From Phoenix dactylifera (taxonomy: Eukaryota; Streptophyta; Magnoliopsida; Arecales; Arecaceae): a DNA stretch of 64,000 nt. Position 1 is the stretch's first letter; each line of letters opens with the position of its first letter. A program made the position numbers and the translations under genes. The notes beneath the pieces were generated by a model. It saw only the letters and a program-made list of their open reading frames with translations, was not told the DNA's origin and did not search any database. The stretch covers positions 3,038,001 through 3,102,000 of the forward strand of contig NC_052393.1 in the NCBI RefSeq assembly GCF_009389715.1, read 5' to 3'. Below, in pieces: positions 35,101 to 47,994 of the stretch.

Positions 35101-38100
35101 GGAAAAAAAACTCATATTATGCCAAGTTTTTCCTTTTATTTTTGAGGCAAGGAGGGGTACTTTGATAAATGCAGTAGCTTCCTGCGATTCGGCCTTCACC
35201 ATCAATAGTGCAAAACAAACAAAGTAATTCATGTTTTCCCACTCCGTGTGATTTCAAACAATGCAAAAGTCAATTCCTTTGATCCCTCTTTTCACCAATG
35301 AATAACTATGGGAATCAGGGTTTTGCTTGATCTCTCTATAAGGCAAATTAAGCAGGCCAAGCAGATCAGATGGGTCAACCTACTAACAAATACAGGTAGA
35401 ATAGTGCGAAGCTGATGGCCAGTCAGCCCCTGGTCAATCCTTGACATGCTGGTATAGAAGGTTGGCCTCGACCCAAACCAAATCAACAAATACATTGACA
35501 ACCTATTTAAAGCAACACTCTTAGTACAAGATGCTGTCCAAAAAATTCTTTACTTAGCTTAAAATAAAAACATTATCGTGTGAATATAAACATTCCATTT
35601 ATAAGAAATCCATCCCCAAAAACAAATTCTATGCAAAGTTGAATGTGTAAGGTTGTATTGAAATCCATACTAATAATGCCTCACCATACCGGCAGCATGC
35701 CATCAATTGGCATGCTCCTGTTCCAGCACATGCCACGAACTAGCATGAAATGGCATGACAGAGCACCTTAAGACTTAAGTACCATGCTTTAGGTACACCG
35801 AACAGGTATCGGTCGGTGTACTGGTGGTGAAACAGTTCGGTTGGTTCGGCCGGATTTCGGCTACAGCGTTGTTTTTTTTTCTTTTGGGAGTTCTCTCTCT
35901 TTTGGATCTTTTTCTATGAAATTAAGTCAAATTTGATTTCTTTTGTTCTTTTTTTCCATGTTTTTTTATGTTTTTATGTTTTTATGTTTATGTTTAAGGT
36001 TTAATTAAGCTAGATGATGCGTCTTATTACTTTCAAATAATACAAGTCATAAAATGAAGAGCATAAAATATCTCCAAATTAAGATACAACCAAATACATA
36101 CATTTAAAGCACTCTCGGATATCTAAAATCGGATTGAGTGGCGATGACCCTCGTAAATATCCGGATCATAAGTAAAATCATGAGGAGGCAGATCAAGCCA
36201 ACTAGAAGGAACGCGCACCACATTATAAGAACTGTCGGATCTCTCGCTTATGCTCTGAGTTTGAGAGGTGTCTTCTGACTATATAGAGGCCCATCCAAAT
36301 ATGGCAGCAGCAAAATCCGACCCGTGTGATGCTCCGAGCTGCGTAGGGTAGTAGCCACCGGAAGATGCCTCTGACGCACCATATCCATATTCATATTCGT
36401 ATGGGTTATAAGTTGCCTAAGGCTGCGAATAATAAGATCCAGCATACAACTCGGAACTTGATACGTTTATGGATCCTACTCCACATGCAAGATCATCTGC
36501 AGCTGCATCCGGTCCTTGTGAACAATCTCAAGGAGCCCGTCTTCTATATGCGATGGTATCCTCGTGAGCTCTATCAGATGGTCGACCGTAGTCCCTATCC
36601 TATGTAGCATGCATAAACTAGAACTCACCGGTGAATCGAAGACCAACCTCGGACTATATCTCATGAGTAGTACCATACTGTTCTCCACTCCCTCCATGGT
36701 TGGTAGATCCATCACCACCAGAACTTTTATCCTTGTTGCTCCAAGTCTCCTCGACACTCTCCATTGGGGCCTTTTGTTTTTCTTTTTTGGTTTATTGGGC
36801 AACTGTCTTCTTACCATTCGTGCCCCTCTCTGTCTGGCTGTAACGCCCTCCTAACCGAGTCGACTGGATACCATAGTGTCCTCGTCTGAGTATCTTTTGA
36901 TCATCTCACTGAGAGAGTGTCTCGTACCAGGATCCAAGTGATTGGCTCCCCTCTAGCTGCGGCTGATCAGGTGTGGGAGTGCGTGGAATATTGCACTCAG
37001 CCCATTGCTCTGGATTGACCCTAGCCTCGCTGGCTATGAAGTCGGCTGGTCGTGAAGGCGATCCTGGCTCGTCAAGCTTGGGATCCTGCTGTTGGTCGAG
37101 CATAGGATCATGTCATCATCTGTGAAAGCTTTATAGATCGGATCTGTATACTTGAGCTCCACTTTCTTCTGAATATATTTTAGCCTCAACCACAGATTGT
37201 AGTGCACATAAACAAGGTCGTTGAGGCATTTTTGTGTCAAACGGTTCCTCTATTTGCTATCGATGAGGGCAAAGGTGGACCAGTTGCGCTCATAGCCACT
37301 CGAGGAGATCGTTTGGGAGAGAATCCGATTAGCTATCCGCTTAAAATATTTTTGCGGACCTGCCAAAATGAATCCACCATTCAGCTGCAAAAAATATTGA
37401 AAAAAATTACATATATGATAGTGTCATATTAGTAACCATGTAATGCCAAGTCAATGTCTTCCTGATGTGGAACGTACCTGGATTCATAGTTGTCTTATTC
37501 ACGACAGCTGCTCGCTGTCCAAAGCTGTTGCTGCCCTCTCTAAATAATTTGGTCTGTAAAAAAGAAGCATGTTGTACTATGTTAATAATAGAAGATGCCA
37601 GTATACTTACACATACTACTAAATCATAATTACCTCTTTTAGACATGACGTCGCGACTTCTGAATCAGACTCTATCTTGTAAATAACATTACGCAGAGCC
37701 TCTAGAAGTTCGTCATTCATACCAATTTCAGATGCGTTGCACTAAAACCGAGGGTTCAGGTAGTATGATGTACATTGACAAGACTGTCTTAGTAAAATTA
37801 TACAAGTACATCCATCAGTATAATTATCAATGTTCTTGTTTACCTGCTAGATATAATTTTTTACCTATTTGGGCTCTCCACCGCCACTCAATAATGTTGA
37901 TATACTCCTAGTGATGCATTGGGCTGTCTCCACCATATGTTGCACCCTACGAATCTTTCCAATGTCCATCAGCATAAGGTCAATACAATGTGCAGCACAT
38001 GGGGTCCAAAAAATATGTGACTGCCGATCCATCAAGATCTCTCCGGCGGCCTTATATTGCAGCCCATTATTAGTAATGACCTGCACGATATTCTTCTCTC

Positions 38101-41100
38101 CTACCTGATCAATCACCTCCTCTATAAGTTTGAGAATGTACGTGGAGTCGTGCACCTGATCCGAAGCATCAATAGACTTGTAGAAAAAAGTCTTCGTATC
38201 ACAGTATGTCAAAAAGTTAATGATGCTCCGCCTGATAGGACCGGTCCAACCATCACACATCACAGTCAGTCCATATGTGGGTCACTTGTTCTTGTAGGAA
38301 GTAATCCATTTCTTCAGCTTCTTATTGCTGTCAAGAAGCTCGTCGTAGATGTCTTTTGAGCCTCAAAGATCTACACTGGGACCGACAGTCTGTATGGCGG
38401 AAATGGCAGATATGTAGTACGTATTGTATGCTACATTCGCTAAAATATGGCTGAAGTGGAACCAGAATCCAATAGCTTGCCACATATCCTTCTTCTTATC
38501 CTTCTTCAGCATTGAGTCAACCCTCTACTGCTTCGATTCTTTACTGAAAAAGGAATGCGGATCTAAATCATGGATGGACGCTCCTGGTGGAATCCCTCTG
38601 GATGACTTCTTTCGGCCATCATAAAAAATTCAGGATAGATGCAATCCAACCACCGCCTCTGCGGACGCCCTTCCTAATTGAGAATGTTCTCATAAACTCT
38701 GAATCTTGCCTGCTCATCCCAAAACCAAAATCCGACTCGTAGAACAAGGGCCCAAGTCGAGCCCTATGCTTGGCCACTGATCATCCAAACTTGCCTACAT
38801 GGCAGTCTGGATCTGTTCCTCCTCATCTAGATTCTCGACCTCCTCTGACTCCCTGATGCGATAGAAAGGTGGTTCTGCTGCTCGGTGTTCCACCTCCACC
38901 TTCTTCTTAGCAGCCCTCTCCTTCGCTTCTTTGATTTCAGCGAGGTTCTTGCTCATCAGCACCCGAATCTCCAGTGGACATTTGGGGCACGTAACTACCT
39001 CACCGAAATTACCAACTAAGTGCTGCTTCAACCTGATTACCCCTCCTCCCTTGAAGCACTTGTCGCACCAGTTGCACTGAAACTAGTGTCGAGCCTCGAG
39101 CATTTGCCCATTCTTCCACCCAATATCAGGCTGTTGGAGGTTAGTTTTCCTTGATGGCTCCATTCTTACGAGAACAATAATTTTTTTAATATTTTTTAAA
39201 TTTTTATAATTTCTAGTTAAAAAAATCTTTATTTATTGTAAATTCAAAAAAAAATTCTACCTCAAAACTTACTTCTGAATTATGTAGAACGTACTACTAT
39301 TTTTTCAAAAAAATTTATTTCTAATATATTTTTTATTATATTTCAAATTTAAAATAATTTTTAAATAATAATATTCTAAAAAATAAAAATATTTATGTCA
39401 ACATGCACATCCTCCATAGATCTACAATGTATAAAAAAATCATGCCTAGATCGAAAAATTTGACATGATCTCCTCTTATTTTGTAATTTTTAAGCTATTT
39501 TTTCTAAACCCCTTAAAAAATATCAAAGGAAAAAGATAGGGAAAAGAAAACCATACCTTAATTAGCCTTCTCTGGATTTTTTTTGGAAAGAGAAGAATGC
39601 TCTCTCACCTCAATTTTTTTCCTCCTTCGGTCTTTCCTTCATAGCAAATCATTCGGCTATCCTTCTTCGGCCTTCCCTTCGAAGCAAATCGTTCGGCTTT
39701 TATAGCCGAATGGGCGGGAAGGAAAAGCGAACAGGGCATGTGCGTTGTCGCCGAATGGCGACAGTGTGCGCGCTGTGGTTGTCGGCCACTTTGGGCCACA
39801 GTGTGCGAGAGCGGACAGTGCGTGTGCGCTGTCGCCAATTCGCGCTGTGGCTGTTGGCCACTTTGGGCCATAGTGTGCAAGAGCGGACAATGCGTGTGCA
39901 CTGTCGCTGAATTGGCGACAGCGTGCGCGCTATGGCTGTCGGCCACTTTAGGCCACGGCGCGCACACAGTGGCATCCTGTAGCCATACCGATGCCAACCG
40001 ATCCGGTTCGCATCGATAAGGCAGCGTGCCAATGGTTCCAGAACCGTTTTCCACCCGTGTACCATATCGGTCAGGGGGAGGACTGGTACGATACGTGCTG
40101 AACCGGCCGGTTCAGTATACCTTGACCATGCTAGTGTCAGGCTAGCATGCAGCCGATATACTTTAATGCTTGGTTCAAAATGATACCATTTTATAGTGAT
40201 CATGCTCTAGCAAGTTTCCAAACATGAGATCAATTAGCATACTTTCCAATATTATGTCAGTTCTAGCCGTGTTTTTCCAATGAATATTGCATATTGTTGA
40301 CCCAAGACCAAAAAGCATACGAGACAACCACTACATGACTTTATGTTTTTACCCTATCAATAACCGCAAGAATATAAATTTTATCAAAATACGTTACCCA
40401 CGATATGATCTTGCACTTATGGAGGCACCCAATGATTTTGAGCGAAAGGATAAATAGATTGAGACCTACTTGATATGGATTATTGCTCCGTACACCAAAA
40501 CAAACCTTACAATTCAAATTCACCAACTAGATTAAAGGAATGCTGATAGAGATAGGTTTGGCCGATCTTCTTCCCCTCTTAATTTTGTTCTTATTTAAAC
40601 CAAGATGCCACTCATATTACCGGACAGAAAGTGTAAGCTTCTTAATCTACAATTTATAGTAAGAGTTGAAGCAATGTCCGCAATCTCGGTCACAGAACCA
40701 TACCATTACATTACTGGTTCAGTATAGTATGGTATGCGCCTCGTATCGAGACAGCTTCCGACCCTTCTTTGCTCTTTTTATCACAGTACTACTCGAAACC
40801 GGGCAGTACAAGTCAATATGGTAAAGTATGCACCCTGATTTTGGGTGGTATTGGGTAGTATTGTACAATTTAGTTTGATATGGGTCGGTACGGGCCTCGA
40901 ACTAGATGGTTTGAGGTGGTACAGCAAACATTGAGTTAAAGGGATTATTGGTTTTGACTCACTAACCATTTCAATCTAGGGCTCAGAACATTAAATGCTG
41001 TTGGTTATGCACTCTACATTTCCTTGCAATAGAAGTAAAATTCTTACAACATAATGAAGGTTTTCACCAATGAAGTAATAGGTTGCCTTCTTGGCTAGGG

Positions 41101-41648
41101 CAATGCATGTCCCCATGTAAGAAGTTTCAGACTCCACTTCAAAATCCATCCCTCCCTCCAACAAAGAAAAAAAAAAGAGTAGGTTAGCATAAGGGTCTCT
41201 CCTTTTGCAATTAATAGTAGGGTTGAAACTTTCTCTAATTGAAATTCTTTATGGTTAACTTTTGGCATCTCGTAAGTGGGGAAAATTAAGAGAGATGTCC
41301 AAATACCAACCACATGCTCATACAAATGTGATCAACCTTCCATCATTAATCCATATGGTTTCTAGATAAACAAAACCAAGATTTGACAAATATCAGGTTT
41401 ATGAAGATGAGAAATCTCCCCTTCCACCTAAACCCACCCATCTTCCCCTCAATAATAACAAATACTTACCATCTCTCAAATATCAATCAACAACCCATAT
41501 CTAGTATCAGATCAGCATTACCAATCAAGTTATGATCCATCAAAAATTGAGAACATTTTTGACTCTCAACCAAATTTCAACTCTTCAAATTGGTGTCAAA
41601 TTTCAGCTTTCAGCCCAAGAAGGCACAAGAAGGGCCTAGAAGGAAACC

Positions 41649-41687
<39 letters not shown>

Positions 41688-44600
41688 GTTGGAAGGACAC
41701 ACAACTATGGGGCATAGTAATAATTGTGGGGCCCAGATATTGGTCAGGACACCCCCCAAAAAAAGAGAGAAAATGAGGGAGGGACACCCTATATCTCTTG
41801 TGCATCTATATGCCCTCTTCTAACAACATCTATCTCTTATAAAAATCCCAAAGGACCACCCACTATTTGGGGAATAGTTAGTTGGCTTTGATTATGCTTG
41901 GTTAGGGTTTCTGTATATTGAGTCCAGTGGATGTATGGAGAGAGTATGTTGCATAATTGAACAAGATTGGGTACTTTCTTATCTTAAACATGCTATTGTT
42001 GCTCTCATTTCTATTCTTTTCTCTTAGGAACTCCACATCGTTCTTCTTTCTCCACTTTACTCTTCTCCTACCTCCCTTTCCCCCTCCTTATGGAAGATAA
42101 TTGCAGTATTTTAGTATTAAACTAAATACAGATCTGAAATTAATAAAGCAATACTCAAATTTGAGCCCTAGACTCCAAGAAGTTATATCAAACCTTCTCA
42201 ATTCAGCCTCATAAAATAGGTGTTGCAATACCTCTTTCGAGAGTAGTGGCCGATGTTGATCTTCATATTGTAGAATACATTAAATGGAACCAAGGAGGAA
42301 ACTATCATGTGCCGGTGGCGTGCTCTCTTGGCATTGGCGCAGCAACATGCCAAGTACTAGTATGCAACCAATGCCATATGCAGGAAAGGCACTACCATTA
42401 TACATATCATGCCATGCCAACCAACACTAAAAGCAATACATGGAATATGTGAGAGGACTCCCAGAGTAGTGCTATCACTATATGAGCTTCTAGTGATAAT
42501 ATCAAAATGTATGCACATTCAGTTTTCATATGGTAGGCCATACTACATGCACCTTGATAACCCCCAAGCAAAACAAACGTGATAATTGATACTCTAATTC
42601 TAATGAGAATTCAATAGTTTTCAATTCTTACATGGCTTATCTACATGGCCATTCTTTCAAGCTAAGATAACTAGTTTATGGGCAAGCTTGGCTTTGCTTT
42701 CAGCATTGGTTAACCAGTCCCCCGAGTTCAACTACAACCAAAATATTTAATAATTTAGCAAATTATCTTTGCCTTAAGGCCGAAAGCTACTTTAATTCAT
42801 TAACTGATAGCTACAACTCCTTCCCCCACCTTCCCCCTCCTTTCATGTATTTTTATCTCCCTCTAATACAATAGTTATCCTCTTGCTGATTGAAATCAGA
42901 ACGTGAAGAGATTCGGCAATGGACTTTACAAATGCAGTAAAACTTCTAATGTGCATAGTAATGTTAAAACTAATATTAAAGGTTTTTATTTATTAAAGAG
43001 AGAAATATTAAGGAATGGTAAATATGTTCTTTCTCTTGTATTTATTAATTACTTCATCTTACTGTTTAAATCAACAGCAAGGTTAGGCAAGAATAGATAT
43101 CACAATGTCTTGTCAAATCAAATAGAATGTGAACTGTAATTGGAGGACTGAATATTGGACCATTTTCTACACAATAAGTTCAGTAATTTAAAAAGAGGAA
43201 AAAATACATGAAAGAGGGAAAAAAAATGCAACATATGGTTCAGCAACAACATCGATACAGGGTTCCCTTAATCACTTCAGTTATATAGGTATCAATACAA
43301 AGTTTTGTATCAATCTATTCATAACAGAAAAAGTAGTCAAGGCAATCATGAAAAATATGATTTCCAGTTTTGAAGGCTCTCCATGGGGAGATCCTGGGAC
43401 GAGATCAGAAAGTTAGATCTTTGTTGGAAGTACTGATGGGATTTATTACATTTTCAGGTTCACAAGTCGCAACAATAATGAATCTCATGAAAGTTACCTT
43501 AATCAGAAATGGTTCATCAGGTTTTTCAAATTAAGTGAACTAGGGAAGTTTACCAAAGACCCTTTGCAGGTTATGGTTTGATAAAAACCTCGGAAAACAT
43601 CGAACAGTTGTGATATCATTATCTAACAAGATCTTATCATAGCCTCAGTCAGTTGACTTAAGATCATTTTACAGCTTTAGGCACAATAAGATGCTATGCT
43701 ATATTTTCTTATGAAGAAGGCATCCATTTCACAGGTCACATTAGTGATGAGAAATGTTTATCAAGAAAATTTTTCACCATGATAAGTTGTCTGTGCATCA
43801 CAATGATGATAATAATTATGACTCTAGAAGATAGGTGAGGTTAACTGCTAGTTTGACTAACCATCCTGATCCAAAATATTCTTCAATTACCCTTATGTAG
43901 TGACAGCATAATGACAAAGAAGGATGTGAAAATGAAAGAATTTTCTTCATGAATAAGTAATTTAGCACCATGTATAACAATACAGAAACAGTAGCAACAG
44001 CTGCAAGCAAGAAACCAGAAAGGATTTAATTCAAACAACAAATATCACCATAACATATTGACCTGTTTCAACCAAGTCTATTATATCCTTTATAGAATAT
44101 TTAGCTATAAAACTATCTCTTTTCGGCTAATAAATAGTCAAGGAAAATGTTCTATGAGCACAAGAAAATAAATCTGCTCACCAGAATGCGGCCATCTCGC
44201 TGTTAGGCACCTGCTGGTACAGCGTCTCATAGAAAATCCTCAACGGGTCACGCTGCATTTCAACGAAATAAAAAGAAAACTCACCTTAGGCAAAAACCTG
44301 AAATCAATTAATGCCGTTTACAAGAAAACAAAGAAGGCAAGGAAGACATACTTCCTCCGGTGGGTTGTGCTTCTGGCCTGGAAAATCATACACCTTCTTC
44401 TCCTTCTTCTCCTTCGATGGAGAAGCAGCCCCCCTGCCCTTCTTCCCGACCACCTTACGCTCCTCTTCCTTCTTCTTTTTCTTCTTCTTCTTCTCCTTCA
44501 AAAAAGAATAGAAGAAAATCGATTAAGAGATCAACAAAACCACAATGCCAAACAGAAGCAAGAAATCCACATAAGACAAAACCTTATCAGCCTTCCCGTC

Positions 44601-45005
44601 TTGTTCTTCTAAATCTTTTTTTGCTTTAGAAGGTCTTGCATTGCTTTTCCCCCCGTCCATCTTCTTTATCTTTTCCACCAAATTGAACGAAAACCAAGAA
44701 AGATAGCGCAAAACCATGAAAAAGAACGAAAATTTATCCAGAAAAAAATCCATCAATAAGAAAGAGGAGAAAACCTTCTGATCCTCCTCTCCGTCAAGCT
44801 TTTCTTTCTTGGGCTTGGAGGGCGCATCGTGTTTCCTCTTCTTGTTCTTGGAGAGGACAAGAGGAAGATCGTCGTCCTCCTCCTCCTCCTTGGGTTCTTT
44901 TTTCTTTACGGGCTTCGCACTGGAAGCGGCGATGGGGACATTATCATCGTCGTCGTCCACTTCCTCCTCTTCCCTCTTCACCGGCTTTACCTTTTCTTCA
45001 GCCAT
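32136..45005 (-). CDS. lysine/glutamate-rich conserved plant protein, probably nuclear; function unknown
   Basis: Coding exons, from the start, are 45005-44775, 44669-44583, 44495-44352, 44252-44182 and 32409-32136, giving 268 residues ending at TAG. The junctions are GT-AG and in frame; the exon 4/5 codon is split as TG|G. Residues 1-135 are acidic and basic low complexity (EEEEVDDDDD, a run of eight Lys), with KKKRKHD-like nuclear signals. A compact non-repetitive core at about 138-205 (KVYDFPGQKHNPPEERDPLR, then IFYETLYQQVPNSEMA, then WMMEWGLLSLEEAKEVYEKK) looks like a folded helical domain. A basic tail with a DSEADDDED acidic patch and KKTIKKQK follows. I recall similar unnamed plant proteins but cannot assign a function. 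An in-frame upstream ATG at 45068 would add 21 residues; I prefer 45005 because MAEEK starts the charged region. The last intron is 11.8 kb and contains a dead hAT transposon. Confidence 0.82.
36240..39163 (-). pseudogene. hAT transposase pseudogene (BED, DUF659, C-terminal dimerisation region)
   Basis: Reading the reverse strand from 39163 there is a BED zinc finger (CNWCDKCFKGGGVIRLKQHL) with an in-frame TAG before it. An acidic/basic linker with DEEEQ follows. DUF659 at 38263-37865 contains MMCDGWTGPIRRSIINFLTY and WTPCAAHCIDLMLMDIGKI. Then YERNWSTFALI and LVYVHYNLWLRLKYIQ of the hAT C-terminal region appear near 37290-37150, followed by a low-complexity tail. Stops interrupt the frames, and the usual VTDN motif reads ITNN, so a likely catalytic Asp is lost. 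It cuts and pastes nothing now. It lies inside an intron of the K/E-rich gene, on the same strand. Confidence 0.8.
39740..39970. repeat. GC-rich subterminal repeats of the hAT element (~75-bp period)
   Basis: Three or more related units contain TGTCGGCCACTTTGGGCCA, GTGCGAGAGCGGACAGTGCG and GTGCGCTGTCGCC. Each unit has internal dyads such as GGCCACTTTGGGCC. Subterminal repeats near one end are typical transposase-binding sites in hAT elements; that role is inferred. Confidence 0.7.
40680..40930. repeat. GGTAC/CCATAC foldback segment next to the hAT element
   Basis: Strings such as AACCATACCATTAC, CAGTATAGTATGGTATGCGC, GGGTCGGTACGGGCC and GAGGTGGTACAGC can pair with one another. The segment looks like a non-autonomous relative of the nearby hAT ends. 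Confidence 0.45.
41652..41684. repeat. (TA)n microsatellite
   Basis: About sixteen uninterrupted TA units in the long intron of the K/E-rich gene. Confidence 0.95.
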
Positions 45006-45089
45006 TCTTGCTCGCGAAGGAGGAAGAGAGGAGGGTTTTGGGGAGGGACGAGGGAAAAAGCGAGGCACGAGTGGAGCGCTCGGGATTTC

Positions 45090-47377
45090 TGTAATAACCG
45101 GGCCCTTTTAGAGTGATTACGAACTGGCCAGGCCCATTTGGCCGGCCCAGAAGTCCTTTAGTTTCTCCAAAAAAAAAAAAAAAAAAGGAAGGCGCGTGTC
45201 ACACATTGGAGGAAAGAGATTTTCCATCGAAGTCTTTTCTTCGAACGTCGACTACCTTAGCACCGTCTCCACGGCTAATTGTCGTAGAAAAACTGATAAG
45301 GACCCTGACACCTTCGAGCTACTCCCCTCCTCTTCTTTGACTTTTTGAAACATCGATTTCTAGGCGGTGATCGTTGAAATTTGGCGAGAAGGGCAACACC
45401 CTATTTTCGTCTATTTTTGAAAACCAATCCTATTTTCATTCGATTCCAGCTGGCTTTGTAGCCGGTGCTTATTGCTGAAGACTTTTATTGATCCCTTGTA
45501 GTGGCTGGAAGCTATGGCCAGAGCTTCGGCCACCGAGACGCATTGGATCCATGGTTTAGGTAGTTGGAACTCCTATTTTGATCCGTTTTAGTGCTGCCAG
45601 CAACCAGTCGCCGCCGGTCGCCTGTTGTCCGACCATAGGTCTCTGACCTCGAGCACAACCCACAACCACCCTCTTCCTTCGTTTTCCTTGGTTAGAGAGA
45701 GAAGCTTTCTCTCTCTCTCACACACACATTCTTTCTCTCTCTACATGATCTGGGGCTCAGTGGAGGGTTCTGAGTCTTTACTTTGTGGACTCCAGATTAG
45801 CCTAAATAGGAGGTTTAGGATTGGCTCACTTGTGACCTTTCAACATATTGACTTTTACCTGGCCTTTGCTGGCATCCTAGTCGTGTTGGATTTCACTAGA
45901 TTTGGCTATCTTCGATTGCTGTAAATTACTTGTACTTTGATTTGATCTTTGATTAAATAGAATGAACTTGACCGATCTGATTGAATTGTTAGGCCTTATC
46001 GCTCGGTCAGCCCTATCCTTCTTCATCCTTATCGAGCATGAAGCCTTATCTCTCTTTGTTAGGGTCTAAGTTGACCCTAGGTGGAGGCCCTGAGCCGCCC
46101 CAATACCTCAGGCGGTAGGCCGGCCTATTATCTCGGCCCTTGCTTGATCTGTTTAGAATTCGGTCACCACTGATCTTCATTGAATCACATAAATCATATA
46201 TGATCTTGACCAGTTTAGTTCACCTTGTTTAGACCGACCCATATAATCGAGTACCACCACCTGACCGACTTTACCTGTTCTTTACCTTGATTTGGGCATA
46301 ATGCTATATCCACAATAGTATCTTAATTTTAAATTTTGCTGGGCTTCTAGGATAATGATAAAATTAATTATATTTTAATGATATTAAAGTAGGTGAACCT
46401 GACTCTTCTAACAGAAGTGAAATTTTGAAGCAAGGAGAAATAAGTAACCTAATGCTTCAAAGTATGTTTTTCGAATTTTTGATAAAGTAACAATAGTTTA
46501 CTAAATTTGATTATGATATTTGTTTCATACTTTGTTAAACAGGCCAAGCATGTTACTGTTATGATAGTAATTATTTTAAAATATATTATGTGTTATATTA
46601 TGAAAGTTGAAAATATGATTAGGCAAATTATGAAATTTATTTTATATGTATGTATTTTCAGTACAACTATGATTTGACTCTGTTAATGGAAATTATTCAT
46701 TGGCTCTGTCGACTTGTAATCTAAGAAACTAGTTGCAACAGCGAACCACCAGTGATTAGAATAGTAGTATTTGGCACATTGTGTATTTTGTGTCTGATCC
46801 ATGCCACTGAGTTACATGGCCACAGCCTAATGTTGGGTCAATAATATCAGTTTATGAAAATAATAATAAATTTCAAAATAAATATATATATATTATTCAA
46901 AAATTAATTTATTTTGAAGTCAGTTTTATGCTATCTATTTATTTTTTTATTTAGCATGCTTAGATCCTATTTTTTTGTGTTATATTGTTTACTAGACTAG
47001 TGTAGCTCATTATTCATTCTTTTTCTATTTTTCAGATTCTGAATCATGTTTTTTCGGATGTCGAGAGAGTTCACTAAATCTTCTAAAGATACTCGCAATT
47101 ATGAAAGTTCTAGTTTAGACTAGTTTAGAGAACAATTTATTTGATTTGCATTACCTAGCATATTTTGACTTATGCTGCTTTGGAACAATTTATTATGAGA
47201 ATGATTTTGTTTAGATTTTGGTTAAATTAGTTTTTGAGAATCGAAGTATTATTATTGTTGCTTTGTGATTATTATGACTGGATTTGTAGCTTTGCATGCT
47301 CGCATGGTCCACTCTGCAAGTATATGGCGTCAGTTATGCCCTGGGTTCGGAGTGCGCTCCGGGTTCGGGGCGTAACA
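45090..47377 (+). mobile_element. probable solo LTR (2.3 kb) adjoining the K/E-rich gene start
   Basis: The left edge TGTAATAACCGGGCCC begins with TG. The right edge GGGTTCGGGGCGTAACA ends with CA and has the style of Gypsy-type LTR ends. The five flanking bases are ATTTC on the left and ATTTT on the right, a 4/5 match expected for an aged 5-bp target duplication. No primer-binding site, gag or pol follows, so recombination between LTRs to a solo LTR is the simplest reading. The open frame at 45625-45924 inside it has no recognised protein. The left edge is only 84 bases from the chosen ATG of the divergent K/E-rich gene, so its promoter may partly lie in the LTR. Confidence 0.6.
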
Positions 47378-47994
47378 ATTTTTGGATATAGCTAGCTGCT
47401 AGGAAAAGTATAGGGAAATGGGGATGGTGGAATTGGGCTCTAATCGACGTTCGTTTGGAATCAAGCGGTGGATGGGATTGGCGATGTGATGGACTGACCA
47501 ACTCTGGACAAATTCTCGTCCTCAGTCCCCGAAGTTGGAAATATATCTATGCATATATAACATAAAGAGTTTCTTAGGCTCAGCTTATCAGCCCAATAGA
47601 TAAATCATCCAAACAACGGCCCAAACTGGCCGAACCATGTTGTTAGGTACCAAAACCCAAATACCCCACAGAGGCCCAAAAGGGCGCCAAGCGCATCATA
47701 ATCATAGGCTTAAGAAGTTAATCAAGGATTCTCGGATGAGTTTTCTGGCTCTTTTTGAACCAATAATTACACAAGGTTAGAGCAAGAGATACAACATGTC
47801 CATAAACAGAGGATCCATGAAAAAATAGCAAACATACAAGCTGCATATATTCAAGTCAATGAGAGAATATATTCCATTTCCATCACCACTTCACTGCAAA
47901 GCCCCAGATAATTTCTTTGTTTCTCATCAAAATAATATTTAAGGGAATTTGACCCTGCCAATCTTATTTAGCTCAACCAGTTGGCATTTCTATT

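Larger units (their letters stand above)
35783..40130 (-). mobile_element. hAT-superfamily DNA transposon, degenerate
   Basis: The element of about 4.35 kb is bounded by imperfect inverted ends, left CATGCTTTAGGTACACCGAA and right (reverse complement) CATGGTCAAGGTATACTGAA. It encodes a BED-finger and DUF659-type hAT transposase on the reverse strand. GC-rich subterminal repeats lie at 39740-39970. I could not find a clean 8-bp target duplication, so the outer limits are approximate. Confidence 0.65.
32410..44181 (-). other. 11.8-kb intron 4 of the K/E-rich gene
   Basis: The donor is TTCTG|GTGAGC and the acceptor CTTCTGTAG|GAT. It holds the hAT element (35783-40130), GGTAC-type foldback segments (40680-40930), a TA microsatellite (41652-41684) and small GCATGCCA/TGGCATGC hairpins near 35695-35715. 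The stretches 32500-35650 and 41000-44180 contain no protein I recognise; the open frame at 33134-33355 (-) is unidentified. Confidence 0.75.

Noticed and set aside
44809..45111. Plus-strand Ser-rich frames opposite exon 1 of the K/E-rich gene
   Set aside because: Poly-Ser is the antisense reading of Glu/Asp codon runs.
45625..45924. 99-codon frame in the 45-47 kb region
   Set aside because: Lies inside the probable solo LTR, with no recognisable protein motif.
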